Assembly (NCBI RefSeq): GCF_029227915.1
Contig: NC_079887.1
Location: 24,861,650 to 24,925,649 of the forward strand
Reading direction: 5' to 3'
DNA from: Hydractinia symbiolongicarpus
Lineage: Eukaryota > Cnidaria > Hydrozoa > Anthoathecata > Hydractiniidae
Length of the DNA stretch: 64,000 bases
The stretch's first letter is position 1. Every line of letters begins with the position of its first letter. Below, piece by piece: positions 37,425-50,609 of the stretch. Made by a program: the position numbers and the translations under genes. The notes below the pieces were generated by a model, which ran no database searches, was not told the DNA's origin, and saw only the letters and a list, made by a program, of their open reading frames with translations.

Positions 37425-40408
37425 TTTACTGTGGGACCAATCCTATTCGTTATCGCACGCTGAGGAAATAGCGACAGTTTCAAAAACTACACTTCATTGA
37501 CTTTCTAACGGTATCAATCCGTTTGAGTTACAACGGTTGGGTCACATATTCGAACCAACATGTATTTAGCGATATTTTTCTGATATTACTAGGTTATGTG
37601 GCTTTTAACAGTGAAACGATTGACTGTGGTACTTAGTTGAACTGATTATGGACTGTGACCTTATAAATGTTAAAGTGAGACAATTGGACTCCAAGAAATA
37701 ACATTCTTCTTAATATGAAATGATTGCCGAAACTCAGCGATTACACTGGGCGCTGTGGTAGCGCTTCATTTAAAAATTTAGATAAATAAGTCGTTCTTTA
37801 CTGTGGTACCAATCCTACCCGTTATCGCGCGCTGAAAAAATAGCGACAGTTTCAAAAACTACATTTCATTGACTTTCTAACGGTGTCAATCCGTTTGAGT
37901 TACAACGGTTGGGTCACATATTCGTACCAACATGTATTTAGCGATATTTTTCTGATATTACTAGGTTGTGTGGCTTTTAACAGTGAAACGATTGACTGTG
38001 GTACTTAATTGAACTGATTATGGACTGTGACCTTATAAATGTGAAAGTGAGACAATTGGACTCCAAGAAATAACATTTTTCTTAATATAAAATGATTGCC
38101 GAAACTCAGCGATTACACTGGGCGCTGTGGTAGCGCTTCAATTAAAAATTAAAATAAAAAGTCATTTTTTACTGTGGGACCAATCCTAGCTGTTATTGCG
38201 CGCTAAAGAAATAGCGATAGTTTCGAAAACTACACTTCATTGACTTTCTAACGGTATCAATCCGTTTGAGTTACAAGGGTTGGGTCACATATTCGTACCA
38301 ACATGTATTTAGCGACATTTTTCTGATATTACTAGGTTGTGTGGCTTTTAACAGTGAAACGATTGACTGTGGGACTTAATTGAACTAAATTTGGACCGTG
38401 ACCTGATCAATGTGATAAATGACACAAATGAACTCCAAAAAAAAGTTCTTCTTAATTTGACATGATTGCCGGAAATCAGCGATTACACTGGGCGCTGTGA
38501 TAACGCTTCATTTAAAAAATTAGATAAATAAGTCGTTCTTTACTGTGGGACCAATCCTACCCGATATCGCGCGCTGAAAAACTAGCGACAGTTTCAAAAA
38601 CTACATTTCATTGACTTTCTAACGGTGTCAATCCGTTTGACTTACAACGGTTGGGTCACATATTCGTACCAACATGTATTTAGCGATATTTTTCTGATAT
38701 TACTAGGTTGATGGCTTTTAACAGTGAAACCATTGACTGTGGGACTTAATTGAACTGATTATGGACTGTGACCTTATAAATGTGAAAGTGAGACAATTGG
38801 ACTCCAAGAAATAAATTCTTCTTAATATGAAATGATTGCCGAAACTCAGCGATTACACTGGGCGCTGTGGTAGCGCTTCAATTAAAGATTAAGATAAAAA
38901 AGTCATTTTTTACTGTGGGACCAATCCTATTCGTTATCGCACGCTGAGGAAATAGCGACAGTTTCAAAAACTACACTTCATTGACTTTCTAACGGTATCA
39001 ATCCGTTTGAGTTACAACGGTTGGGTCACATATTCGTACCAACATGTATTTAGCGATATTTTTCTGATATTACTAGGTTATGTGGCTTTTAACAGTGAAA
39101 CGATTGACTGTGGTACTTAATTGAACTGATTATGGACTGTGACCTTATAAATGTTAAAGTGAGACAATTGGACTCCAAGAAATAACATTCTTCTTAATAT
39201 GAAATGATTGCCGAAACTCAGCGATTACACTGGGCGCTGTGGTAGCGCTTCATTTAAAAATTTAGATAAATAAGTCGTTCTTTACTGTGGTACCAATCCT
39301 ACCCGTTATCGCGCGCTGAAAAAATAGCGACAGTTTCAAAAACTACATTTCATTGACTTTCTAACGGTGTCAATCCGTTTGAGTTACAACGGTTGGGTCA
39401 CATATTCGTACCAACATGTATTTAGCGATATTTTTCTGATATTACTAGGTTGTGTGGCTTTTAACAGTGAAACGATTGACTGTGGTACTTAATTGAACTG
39501 ATTATGGACTGTGACCTTATAAATGTGAAAGTGAGACAATTGGACTCCAAGAAATAACATTTTTCTTAATATAAAATGATTGCCGAAACTTAGCGATTAC
39601 ACTGGGCGCTGTGGTAGCGCTTCAATTAAAAATTAAAATAAAAAGTCTTTTTTTACTGTGGGACCAATCCTAGCTGTTATTGCGCGCTAAAGAAATAGCG
39701 ATAGTTTCAAAAACTACACTTCATTGACTTTCTAACGGTATCAATCCGTTTGAGTTACAAGGGTTGGGTCACATATTCGTACCAACATGTATTTAGCGAC
39801 ATTTTTCTGATATTACTAGGTTGTGTGGCTTTTAACAGTGAAACGATTGACTGTGGGACTTAATTGAACTAAATTTGGACCGTGATCTGATCAATGTGAT
39901 AAATGACACAAATGAACTCCAAAAAAAAGTTCTTCTTAATTTGACATGATTGCCGGAAATCAGCGATTACACTGGGCGCTGTGATAACGCTTCATTTAAA
40001 AAATTAGATAAATAAGTGATTCTTTACTGTGGGACCAATCCTACCCGATATCGCACGCTGAAAAACTAGCGACAGTTTTAAAAACTACATTTCATTGACT
40101 TTCTAACGGTGTCAATCCGTTTGACTTACAACGGTTGGGTCACATATTCGTACCAACATGTATTTAGCGATATTTTTCTGATATTACTAGGTTGATGGCT
40201 TTTAACAGTGAAACCATTGACTGTGGGACTTAATTGAACTGATTATGGACTGTGACCTTATAAATGTGAAAGTGAGACAATTGGACTCCAAGAAACAAAT
40301 TCTTCTTAATATGAAATGATTGCCGAAACTCAGCGATTACACTGGGCGCTGTGGTAGCGCTTCAATTAAAGATTAAGATAAAAAAGTCATTTTTTACTGT
40401 GGGACCAA
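37425..40408. repeat. Four-monomer tandem duplication, offset 1484 bp
   Basis: 'tcctattcgttatcgcacg' at 37441 and again at 38925 sets the offset of 1484. The copies run about 37425-38908 and 38909-40392, diverging near 40408 where 'cctagccg' replaces 'cctattcg'. Shared variants: 'ggttatgtggc', 'aaatgttaaagtgag', 'gtggtaccaatcc', 'aagggttgggtc', 'ctgtgataacgc', 'cccgatatcg' and 'taggttgatggc'. A few differences exist, such as 'cgaaactcag' against 'cgaaacttag'. Confidence 0.87.
37846..38216 (+). repeat. Representative satellite monomer with its landmarks
   Basis: This copy is used as a guide to the unit. It is 371 bp from one acagtttcaaaaactac marker to the next. Landmarks in order: the marker word; 'cggtgtcaatccg'; the strongly conserved box 'cacatattcgtaccaacatg'; 'ttttaacagtgaaacgattgactgtgg'-type segment; a TATAAAT word at 38034-38040 (other subtypes read 'tgataaat' or 'tgatcaat' here); 'gacaattggactccaag'; a short perfect inverted repeat GCGCT-gtggt-AGCGC at 38122-38136; an A/T-rich stretch; 'actgtgggaccaatcct'; and the CpG box before the next marker. 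Words such as gtaccaacatg and agcgattacac are conserved across nearly all copies, while the A/T stretch after the hairpin and the A run before the marker vary in length. Confidence 0.85.
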
Positions 40409-43400
40409 TCCTAGCCGTTATCGTGCGCTTAAGAAATAGCGACAGTTTCAAAAACTACATTTCATTGACTTTCTAACGGTGTCAGTCCGTTTGAGTTTCA
40501 ATAGTTGGGTCACATCATCGTACCAACATGTATTTAGCGATATTTATCTGATATTACTAGGTTGCATCGCTTTTAACAGTGAAACGATTGACTGTAGGAT
40601 TTAATTGAACTAACTTTGGACTCTGACCTGATAAATGTGATAAATGAGGAAATTGGACTCCAAGAAATAACATTCTTCTTAATTTGACATGATTGCCGAA
40701 ACTCAGCGATTACAATGGGCGCTGTGGTAGCGCTTCACTTAAAAAAATTAGTTAAATAAGTCGTTCTTTACTGTGGGACCAATCCTAACCATTGTCGTGC
40801 GATGAAAAAGTAGCGATAGTTTCAAAAACTACATTTCATTGACTTTCTAACGGTGTCAATCCGTTTGAGTTACAACGGTTGGGTCACATATTCGTACCAA
40901 CATGTATTTAGCGATATTTTTCTGATATTAGTAGGTTGTATGGTTTTTAACAGTGAAACCATTGACTGTGGGACTTAATTGAACTGATTATGGACTGCGA
41001 CCTTATAAATGTGAAAGTGAGACAATTGGACTCCAAGAAAAAAAATTCTTTTTAATTTGACGTGATTGCCGAAAATCAGCGATTACACTGGGCGCTGTGG
41101 TAGCGCTTCACTTAAAAAAATTAGATAAATAAGTCGTTCTTTACTGTGGGACCAATCCTGTCCGTTATCGCGCGCTGAAGAAATAGCGACAGTTTCAAAA
41201 ACTACATTTCATTGACTTTCTAACGGTGTCAATCCGTTTGAGTTACAACGGTTGGGTCACATATTCGTACCAACATGTATTTTGCGATATTTTTCTGATA
41301 TTACTAGGTTGTATGGCTTTTAACAGTGAAACCATTGACTGTGGGACTTAATTGAACTGATTATGGACTGCGACCTTATAAATGTGAAAGTGAGACAATT
41401 GGACTCCAAGAAAAAAAATTCTTTTTAATTTGACGTGATTGCCGGAAATCAGCGATTGCACTGGGCGCTGTGGAAGCGCTTCATTTAAAAATTTAGATAA
41501 ATAAGTCGTTCTTTACTGTGGGACCAATCCTACCCGTTATCGCGCGCTGAAAAAATAGCGACAGTTTCAAAAACTACATTTCATTGACTTTCTAACGGTG
41601 TCAATCCGTTTGAGTTACAACGGTTGGGTCACATATTCGTACCAACATGTATTTAGCGATATTTTTCTGATATTACTAGGTTGTATGGCTTTTAACAGTG
41701 AAACCATTGACTGTGGGACTTGATTGAACTGATTATGGACTGTGCCCTGATCAATGTCATAAATGACACAAATGGACTCCAAAAAAAAATTCTTCTTAAT
41801 TTGACATGATTGCCGGAAATCAGCGATTACACTGGGCGCTGTGGTAGCGCTTCACTTAAAAAAATTAGATAAATAAGTCGTTCTTTACTGTGGGACCAAT
41901 CCTACCCGTTATCGCGCGCTAAAAAAATAGCGACAGTTTCAAAAACTATATTTCATTGACTTTCTAACGGTATCAATCCGTTTGAGTTACAACGGTTGGG
42001 TCACATATTCGTACCAACATGTATTTAGCGATATTTTTCTCATATTACTATGTTGTATGGCTTTTAACAGTGAAACCATTGACTGTGGGACTTAATTGAA
42101 GTCATTATGGACTGCAACCTTAGAAATGTGAAAGTGAGACAATTGGACTCCAAGAAAAAATATTCTTCTTAATTTGACGTGATTGCCGGAAATCAGCGAT
42201 TACACTGGTCGCTGTGGTAGCGCTTCAAATAAAAATTAGGATAAAAAAGTCATTTTTTACTGTGTGAGCAAACCTAGCCGTTATCGCGCGCTGAAGAAAT
42301 AGCGACAGTTTCAAAAACTACATTTCATTGACTTTTTAACGGTGTCAGTCCGTTTGAGTTTCAACGGCTGGGTCACATATTCGTACCAACATGTATTTAG
42401 CGATATTTATCTGATATTACTAGTTTGCATCACTTTTAACAGTGAAACGATTGACTGTGGGACTTAATTAAACTAAATTTGGACCGTGACCTGGTCAATG
42501 TGATAAATGACACAAATGGACTCCAAAAAAATAATTCTTCTTAATTTGACATGATTGCCGGAAATCAGCGATTACACTGGGCGCTGTGGTAGCGCTTCAT
42601 TTAAAAAAATAGATAAATAAGTCGTTCTTTACTGTGGGACCAATCCTACCCGTTATCGCGCGCTGAAAAAATAGCGTCAGTTTCAAAACCTACATTTCAT
42701 TGACTTTCTAACGGTGTCAATCCGTTTTACTTACAACGGTTGGGTCACATATTCGTACCAACATGTATTTAGCGATATTTATCTGATATTACTAGGTTGC
42801 ATCGCTTTTAACAGTGAAACGACTGACTGTGGGATTTAATTGAACTAACTTTGGACTGTGCCCTGATAAATGTGATAAATGAGACAATTGGACTCCAAGA
42901 AAAAACATTCTTCCTAATTTGACGTGATTGCCGGAAATCAGCGATTACACTGGGCGCTGTGGTAGCGCTTCATTTAAAAATTTAGATAAATAAGTCATTT
43001 CTTACTGTGGGACCAATCCTAGCCGTTATCCCGCGCTGAAGGAGTAGAGACAATTTCAAAAACTACACTTCATTGACTTTCTAACGGTGTCAATCCGTTT
43101 GAGTTACAACGGTTGAGTCACATATTCGTACCAACATGTTTTTAGCGATATTTTTCTGATATTACTAGGTTGTATGGCTTTTAACAGTGAAACCATTGAC
43201 TGTGGGACGTAATTGAACTGATTATGGATGTGACCTTATAAATGTGAAAGTGAGACAATTGGACTCCAAGAAATAACATTCTTCTTAATTTGACGTGATT
43301 GCCGTAAATCAGCGATTACACTGGGCGCTGTCGTAGCGCTTCATTTAAAGATTTAGATAAATAAGTCGTTCTTTACTGTGGGACCAATCCTACCCGTTAT

Positions 43401-43879
43401 CGCGCGCTGAAAAAATAGCGATAGTTTCAAAAACTACATTTCATTGACTTTCTAACGGTGTCAGTCCGTTTGAGTTTCAACGGTTGGGTCACATATTCGT
43501 ACCAACATGTATTTAGCGATATTTATCTGATATTACTAGTTTGCATCGCTTTTAAAAATGAAACGATTGACTGTGGGACTTAATTGAACTAAATTTGGAC
43601 CGTGACCTGATCAATGTCATAAATGACACAAATGGACTCCAAAAAAAAAATTCTTCTTAATTTGACATGATTGCCGGAAATCAGCGATTACACTGGGCGC
43701 TCTGGTAGCGCTTCACTTAAAAAAATTAGATAAATAATTCGTTCTTTACTGTGGTACCAATCCTGTCCGTTATCACGAGCTGAAGAAATAGCGACAGTTT
43801 CAAAAACTACATTTCATTGACTTTCTAACGTTGTCAATCCGTTTGAGTTACAACGGTTGGGTCACATATTCGTACCAAC

Positions 43880-46800
43880 ATGTATTTAGCGATATTTTTC
43901 TGATATTACTAGGTTGTATGGCTTTTAACAGTGAAACCATTGACTGTGGGACGTAATTGAACTGATTATGGACTGCGACCTTATAAATGTGAAAGTGAGA
44001 CAATTGGACTCCAAGAAAAAAAATTCTTCTTAATTTGACGTGATTGCCGAAAATCAGCGATTACACTGGGCGCTGTCGTAGCGCTTCATTTAAAAATTTA
44101 GATAAATAAGTCGTTCTTTACTGTGGGACCAATCCTACCCGTTATCGCGCGCTGAAAAAATAGCGATAGTTTCAAAAACTACATTTCATTGACTTTCGAA
44201 CCGTGTCAGTCCGTTTGAGTTTCAACAGTTGGGTCACATATTCGTACCAACATGTATTTAGCGATATTTATCTGATATTATCAGGTTGCATCGCTTTTAG
44301 CAGTGAAACGATTGACTGTTGAACTTCATTGAACTCACTTTGAACTGTGACTTGATCAATGTGATAAATGACACAAATGGACTCCAAGAAAAAAAATTCT
44401 TTTTAATTTAACGTGATTGCCGGAAATCAGCGATTACACTGGGCGCTGTGGTAGCGCTACATTTAAAAATTTAGATAAATAAGTCGTTCTTTACTGTGGG
44501 ACCAATCCTACCCGTTATCGCACGCTGAAGAAATAGCGACAGTTTCAAAAACTACATTTCATTGACTTTTTAACGGTGTCAGTCCGTTTGAGTTTCAACG
44601 GTTGGGTCACATATTCGTACCAACATGTATTTAGCGATATTTATCTGATATTACTAGGTTGTATGGCTTTTAACAGTGAAACCATTGACTGTGGGACTTA
44701 ATTGAACTGATTATGGACTGCGACCTTATAAATGTGAAAGTGAGACAATCGGACTCCAAGAAAAAACATTCTTCTTAATTTGACGTGATTGCCGGGAATC
44801 AGCGATTTCACTGATCGCTGTGGTAGCGCTTCAAATGAAAATTAGGATAAAAAAGTCATTTTTTACTGTGGGACCAAACCTAGCCGTTATCGCGCGCTGA
44901 AGAAATAGCGACAGTTTCAAAAACTACATTTCATTATCCTTCTAACGGTGTCAGTCCGTTTGAGTTTCAACAGTTGGGTCACATATTCGTACCAACATGT
45001 ATTTAGCGATATTTATCTGATATTACTACGTTGCATCGCTTTTAGCAGTGAAACGATTGACTGTGGGACTTAATTGAACTCACTTTGGACTGTGACCCGA
45101 TCAATGTGATAAATGACTCCAAGAAATAACATTCTTCTTCATATGAAATGATTGCCGAACCTCAGCGATTACTCTGGGCGCTGTGGTAGCGTTTCAATTA
45201 AAAATTAAAATAAAAAAGTCATTTTTTACTGTAAGATCAATCCTAGCCGTTACCGCGCGCTGAAGAAATAGCGACAGTTTCAAAAACTACATTTCATTGA
45301 CTTTCTAACGGTGTCAGTCCGTTTGAGTTTCAACGGTTGGGTCACATATTCGTACCAACATGTATTTAGCGATATTTATCTGATATTACTAGTTTGCATC
45401 GCTTTTAAAAGTAAAACGATTGACTGTGGGACTTAATTGAACTAAATTTGGACCGTGACCTGATCAATGTCATAAATGACACAAATGGACTCCAAAAAAA
45501 AAATTCTTCTTAATTTGACATGATTGCCGGAAATCAGCGATTACACTGGGCGCTGTGGTAGCGCTTCACTTAAAAAAATTAGATAAATAAGTGATTCTTT
45601 ACTGTGGGACCAATCTTGTCCGTTATCGCGAGCTGAAGAAATAGCGACAGTTTCAAAAACTACATTTCATTGACTTTCTAACGGTGTCAATCCGTTTGAG
45701 TTACAACGGTTGGGTCACATATTCGTACCAACATGTATTTAGCCATATTTATCTGATATTACTAGGTTGCATCGCTTTTAACTATGAAACGATTGACTGT
45801 GGGACTTAATTGAGCTAACTTTGGACTGTCACCTGATAAATGTAATAAAGGAGACAATTGGACTCCAAGAAAAAAAATTCTTTTTAATTTGACGTGATTG
45901 CCGGAAATCAGCGATTACACTGGGCGCTGTGGTAGCGCTTTATTTAAAAATTTAGATAAATAAGTCGTTCTTTACTGTGGGACCAATCCTACCCGTTATC
46001 GCGCGCTGAAAAAATAGCGACAGTTTCAAAAACTACATTTCAATCACTTTCTAACGGTGTCAATTCGTTTGGGTTACAACGGTTGGGTCACATCTTCGTA
46101 CCAACATGTATTTAGCGATATTTTTCTGATATTACTAGGTTGTATGGCTTTTAACAGTGAAACCATTGACTGTGGGACGTAATTGAACTGATTATGGACT
46201 GCGACCTTATAAATGTGAAAGTGAGACAATGGGACTCCAAGAAAAAAAATTCTTCTTAATTTGACGTGATTGCCGAAAATCAGCGATTACACTGGGCGCT
46301 GTCGTAGCGCTTCATTTAAAAATTTAGATAAATAAGTCGTTCTTTACTGTGGGACCAATCCTACCCGTTATCGCGCGCTGAAAAAATAGCGATAGTTTCA
46401 AAAACTACATTTCATTGACTTTCGAACCGTGTCAGTCCGTTTGAGTTTCAACAGTTGGGTCACATATTCGTACCAACATGTATTTAGCGATATTTATCTG
46501 ATATTATCAGGTTGCATCGCTTTTAGCAGTGAAACGATTGACTGTTGAACTTCATTGAACTCACTTTGAACTGTGACTTGATCAATGTGATAAATGACAC
46601 AAATGGTCTCCAAGAAAAAAAATTCTTTTTAATTTAACGTGATTGCCGGAAATCAGCGATTACACTGGGCGCTGTGGTAGCGCTACATTTAAAAATTTAG
46701 ATAAATAAGTCGTTCTTTACTGTGGGACCAATCCTACCCGTTATCGCACGCTGAAGAAATAGCGACAGTTTCAAAAACTACATTTCATTGACTTTTTAAC

Positions 46801-48094
46801 GGTGTCAGTCCGTTTGAGTTTCAACGGTTGGGTCACATATTCGTACCAACATGTATTTAGCGATATTTATCTGATATTACTAGGTTGTATGGCTTTTAAC
46901 AGTGAAACCATTGACTGTGGGACTTAATTGAACTGATTATGGACTGCGACCTTATAAATGTGAAAGTGAGACAAAATCGGACTCCAAGAAAAAACATTCT
47001 ACTTAATTTGACGTGATTGCCGGGAATCAGCGATTTCACTGATCGCTGTGGTAGCGCTTCAAATGAAAATTAGGATAAAAAAGTCATTTTTTACTGTGGG
47101 ACCAAACCTAGCCGTTATCGCGCGCTGAAGAAATAGCGACAGTTTCAAAAACTACATTTCATTATCCTTCTAACGGTGTCAGTCCGTTTGAGTTTCAACA
47201 GTTGGGTCACATATTCGTACGAACATGTATTTAGCGATATTTATCTGATATTACTACGTTGCATCGCTTTTAGCAGTGAAACGATTGACTGTGGGACTTA
47301 ATTGAACTCACTTTGGACTGTGACCTGATCAATGTGATAAATGACTCCAAGAAATAACATTCTTCTTAATATGAAATGATTGCCGAACCTCAGCGATTAC
47401 ACTGGGCGCTGTGGAAGCGTTTCAATTAAAAATTAAAATAAAAAAGTCATTTTTTACTGTGGGATCAATCCTAGCCGTTATCGCGCGCTGAAGAAATAGC
47501 GACAGTTTCAAAAACTACATTTCATTGACTTTCTAACGGTGTCAGTCCGTTTGAGTTTCAACGGTTGGGTCACATATTCGTACCAACATGTATTTAGCGA
47601 TATTTATCTGATATTACTAGTTTGCATCGCTTTTAAAAGTAAAACGATTGACTGTGGGACTTAATTGAACTAAATTTGGACCGTGACCTGATCAATGTCA
47701 TAAATGACACAAATGGACTCCAAAAAAAAAATTCTTCTTAATTTGACATGATTGCCGGAAATCAGCGATTACACTGGGCGCTGTGGTAGCGCTTCACTTA
47801 AAAAAATTAGATAAATAAGTGATTCTTTACTGTGGGACCAATCTTGTCCGTTATCGCGAGCTGAAGAAATAGCGACAGTTTCTAAAACTACATTTCATTG
47901 ACTTTCTAACGGTGTCAATCCGTTTGAGTTACAACGGTTGGGTCACATATTCGTACCAACATGTATTTAGCCATATTTATCTGATATTACTAGGTTGCAT
48001 CGCTTTTAACTATGAAACGATTGACTGTGGGACTTAATTGAGCTAACTTTGGACTGTCACCTGATAAATGTAATAAAGGAGACAATTGGACTCC
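43880..48094. repeat. Six-monomer duplication, offset 2226 bp
   Basis: The block at about 43880-45868 recurs at about 46106-48094. 'gactttcgaaccgtg' at 44191/46417 and 'gggacgtaatt' at 43948/46174 both give 2226. Shared private features: 'gctgtcgtagcgc', 'ctgttgaacttcattg', 'catttcattatccttc', 'tactacgttgcatcg' and a 9-base deletion in 'gataaatgactccaag' (near 45116 and 47341). The second copy has a small insertion, 'gagacaaaatcgg', near 46975. Confidence 0.86.
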
Positions 48095-50609
48095 AAGAAA
48101 AAACATCCTTCTTAATATGACATGATCGCCTAAACTCGGCGATTACACTTGGCTCTGTGGTAGCGCTTCAAATAAAAATTAGGATAAAAAAGTCATTTTT
48201 TACTGTGGGACCAAACCTAGCCGTTATCGCGCGCTGAAGAAATAGCGACAGTTTCAAAAACTACATTTCATTGATTTTCTAAGGGTGTCAGTCCGTTTGA
48301 GTTTCAACAGTTGGGTCACATATTCGTACCAACATGTGTTTAGCGATATTTATCTGATTTTACTAGGTTGTATGGCTTTTAACAGTAAAACCATTGACTG
48401 TGGGACTTAATTGAACTGATTATGGACTGCGACCTTATAAATGTGAAAGTGAGACAATTGGACTCCAAGAAAAAAAATTCTTCTTAATTTGACGTGATTG
48501 CCGGAAGTCAGCGATTACACCGGGCGCTGTGGTAGCGCTTCATTTAAAAACTTAGATAAATAAGTCGTTCTTTACTGTGGGACCAATCCTACCCGTTATC
48601 GCGCGCTGAAAAAATAGCGACAGTTTCAAAAACTGCATTTCATTGACTTTCTAACGGTGTCAATCCGTTTGAGTCACAACGGTTGGGTCACATATTCGTA
48701 CCAACACGTATTTAGCGATATTTTTCTGATATTACTAGGTTGTATGGCTTTTAACAGTGAAACCATTGACTGTGGGACTTAATTGAACTGATTATGGACT
48801 GCGACCTTATAAATGTGAAATTGAGACAATCAGACTCCAAGAAAAAACATTCTTCTTAATTTGACGTGATTGCCGGGAATCAGCAATTACACTGATCGCT
48901 GTGGTAGCGCTTCAAATGAAAATTAGGATAAAAAAGTCATTTTTTACTGTGGGACCAAACCTAGCCGTTATTGCGCGCTGATGAAATAGCGACAGTTTCA
49001 AAAACTACATTACATTGTCCTTCTAACGGTGCCAGTCCGTTTGAGTTTCAACAGTTGGGTCACATATTCGTACCAACATGTATTTAGCGATATTTATCTG
49101 ATATTACTACGTTGCATCGCTTTTAGCAGTGAAACGATTGACTGTGGGACTTAATTAAACTCACTTTGGACTGTGACCTGATCAATGTGATAAATGACTC
49201 AAATGGACTCCAAGAAAAAAAATTCTTCTTAATTTGACGTGATTGCCGGAAATCAGCGATTACACTGTGCACTGTGGTAGCGCTACATTTAAAAATTTAG
49301 ATAAATAAGTCGTTCTTTACTGTGGGACCAATCCTACCCGTTATCGCGCGCTGAAGAAATAGCGACAGTTTCAAAAACTACATTTCATTTACTTTTTAAC
49401 GGTGTCAGTCCGTTTGAGTTTCAACGGTTGGGTCACATATTCGTACCAACATGTATTTAGCGATATTTATCTGATATTACTAGGTTGCATCGCTTTTAGC
49501 AGTGAAACGATTGACTGTGGGACTTAATTGAACTCACTTTGGACTGTGACCTGATCAATGTGATAAATGACACAAATGGACTCCAAGAAAAAAAATTCTT
49601 CTTAATTTGACGTGATTGCCGGAAATCAGCGATTACACTGGGCGCTGTGGTAGCGCTACATTTAAAAATTTAGATAAATAAGTCGTTCTTTACTGTGGGA
49701 CGAATCCTACCCGTTATCGCGCGCTGAAAAAATAGCGACAGTTTCAAAAACTACATTTCATTGACTTTCTAACGGTGTGAATCCGTTTTACTTACAACGG
49801 TTGGGTCACATATTCGTACCAACATGTATTTAGCGATATTTTTCTGATATTACTAGGTTGTATGGCTTTTAACAGTGAAACCATTGACTGTGGGACTTAA
49901 TTGAACTGATTATGGACTGTGACCTTATAAATGTGAAAGTGAGACAATTGGACTCCAAGAAATAACATTCTTCTTAATATGAAATGATTGCCGAAACTCA
50001 GCGATTACACTGGGCTCTGTGGGAGCGTTTCAATTAAAAATTAAAATAAAAAAGTAATTTTTTACTGTGGGACCAATCCTAGCCGTTATCGCGCGCTGAA
50101 GAAATAGCGACAGTTTCAAAAACTACATTTCATTGGCTTTCTAACGGTGTCAATCCGTTTGAGTTACAACGGTTGGGTCACATATTCGTACCAACATGTA
50201 TTTAGCGATATTTATCTGATATTACTAGTTTGCATCGCTTTTAACAGTGAAACGATTGACTGTGGGACTTAATTGAACTCACTTTGGACTGTGACCTGAT
50301 CAATGTGATAAATGACTTAAATGGACTCCAAGAAAAAAAATTATTCTTAATTTGACGTGATTGCCGGAAATCAGCGATTACACTGTGCGCTGTGGTAGCG
50401 CTACATTTAAAAATTTAGATAAATAAGTCGTTCTTTACTGTGGGACCAATCCTACACGTTATCGCGCGCTGAAGAAATAGCGACAGTTTCAAAAACTACA
50501 TTTCATTGACTTTTTACCGGTGTCAGTCCGTTTGAGTTTCAACGGTTGGGTCACATATTCGTACCAACATGTATTTAGCGATATTTATCTGATATTACTA
50601 GGTTGCATC

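Noticed and set aside
37921-37938. Possible CENP-B box in 'attcgtaccaacatgta'
   Set aside because: TTCG and the central A fit the known core, but the required CGGG is ATGT in the conserved form, so it does not match.
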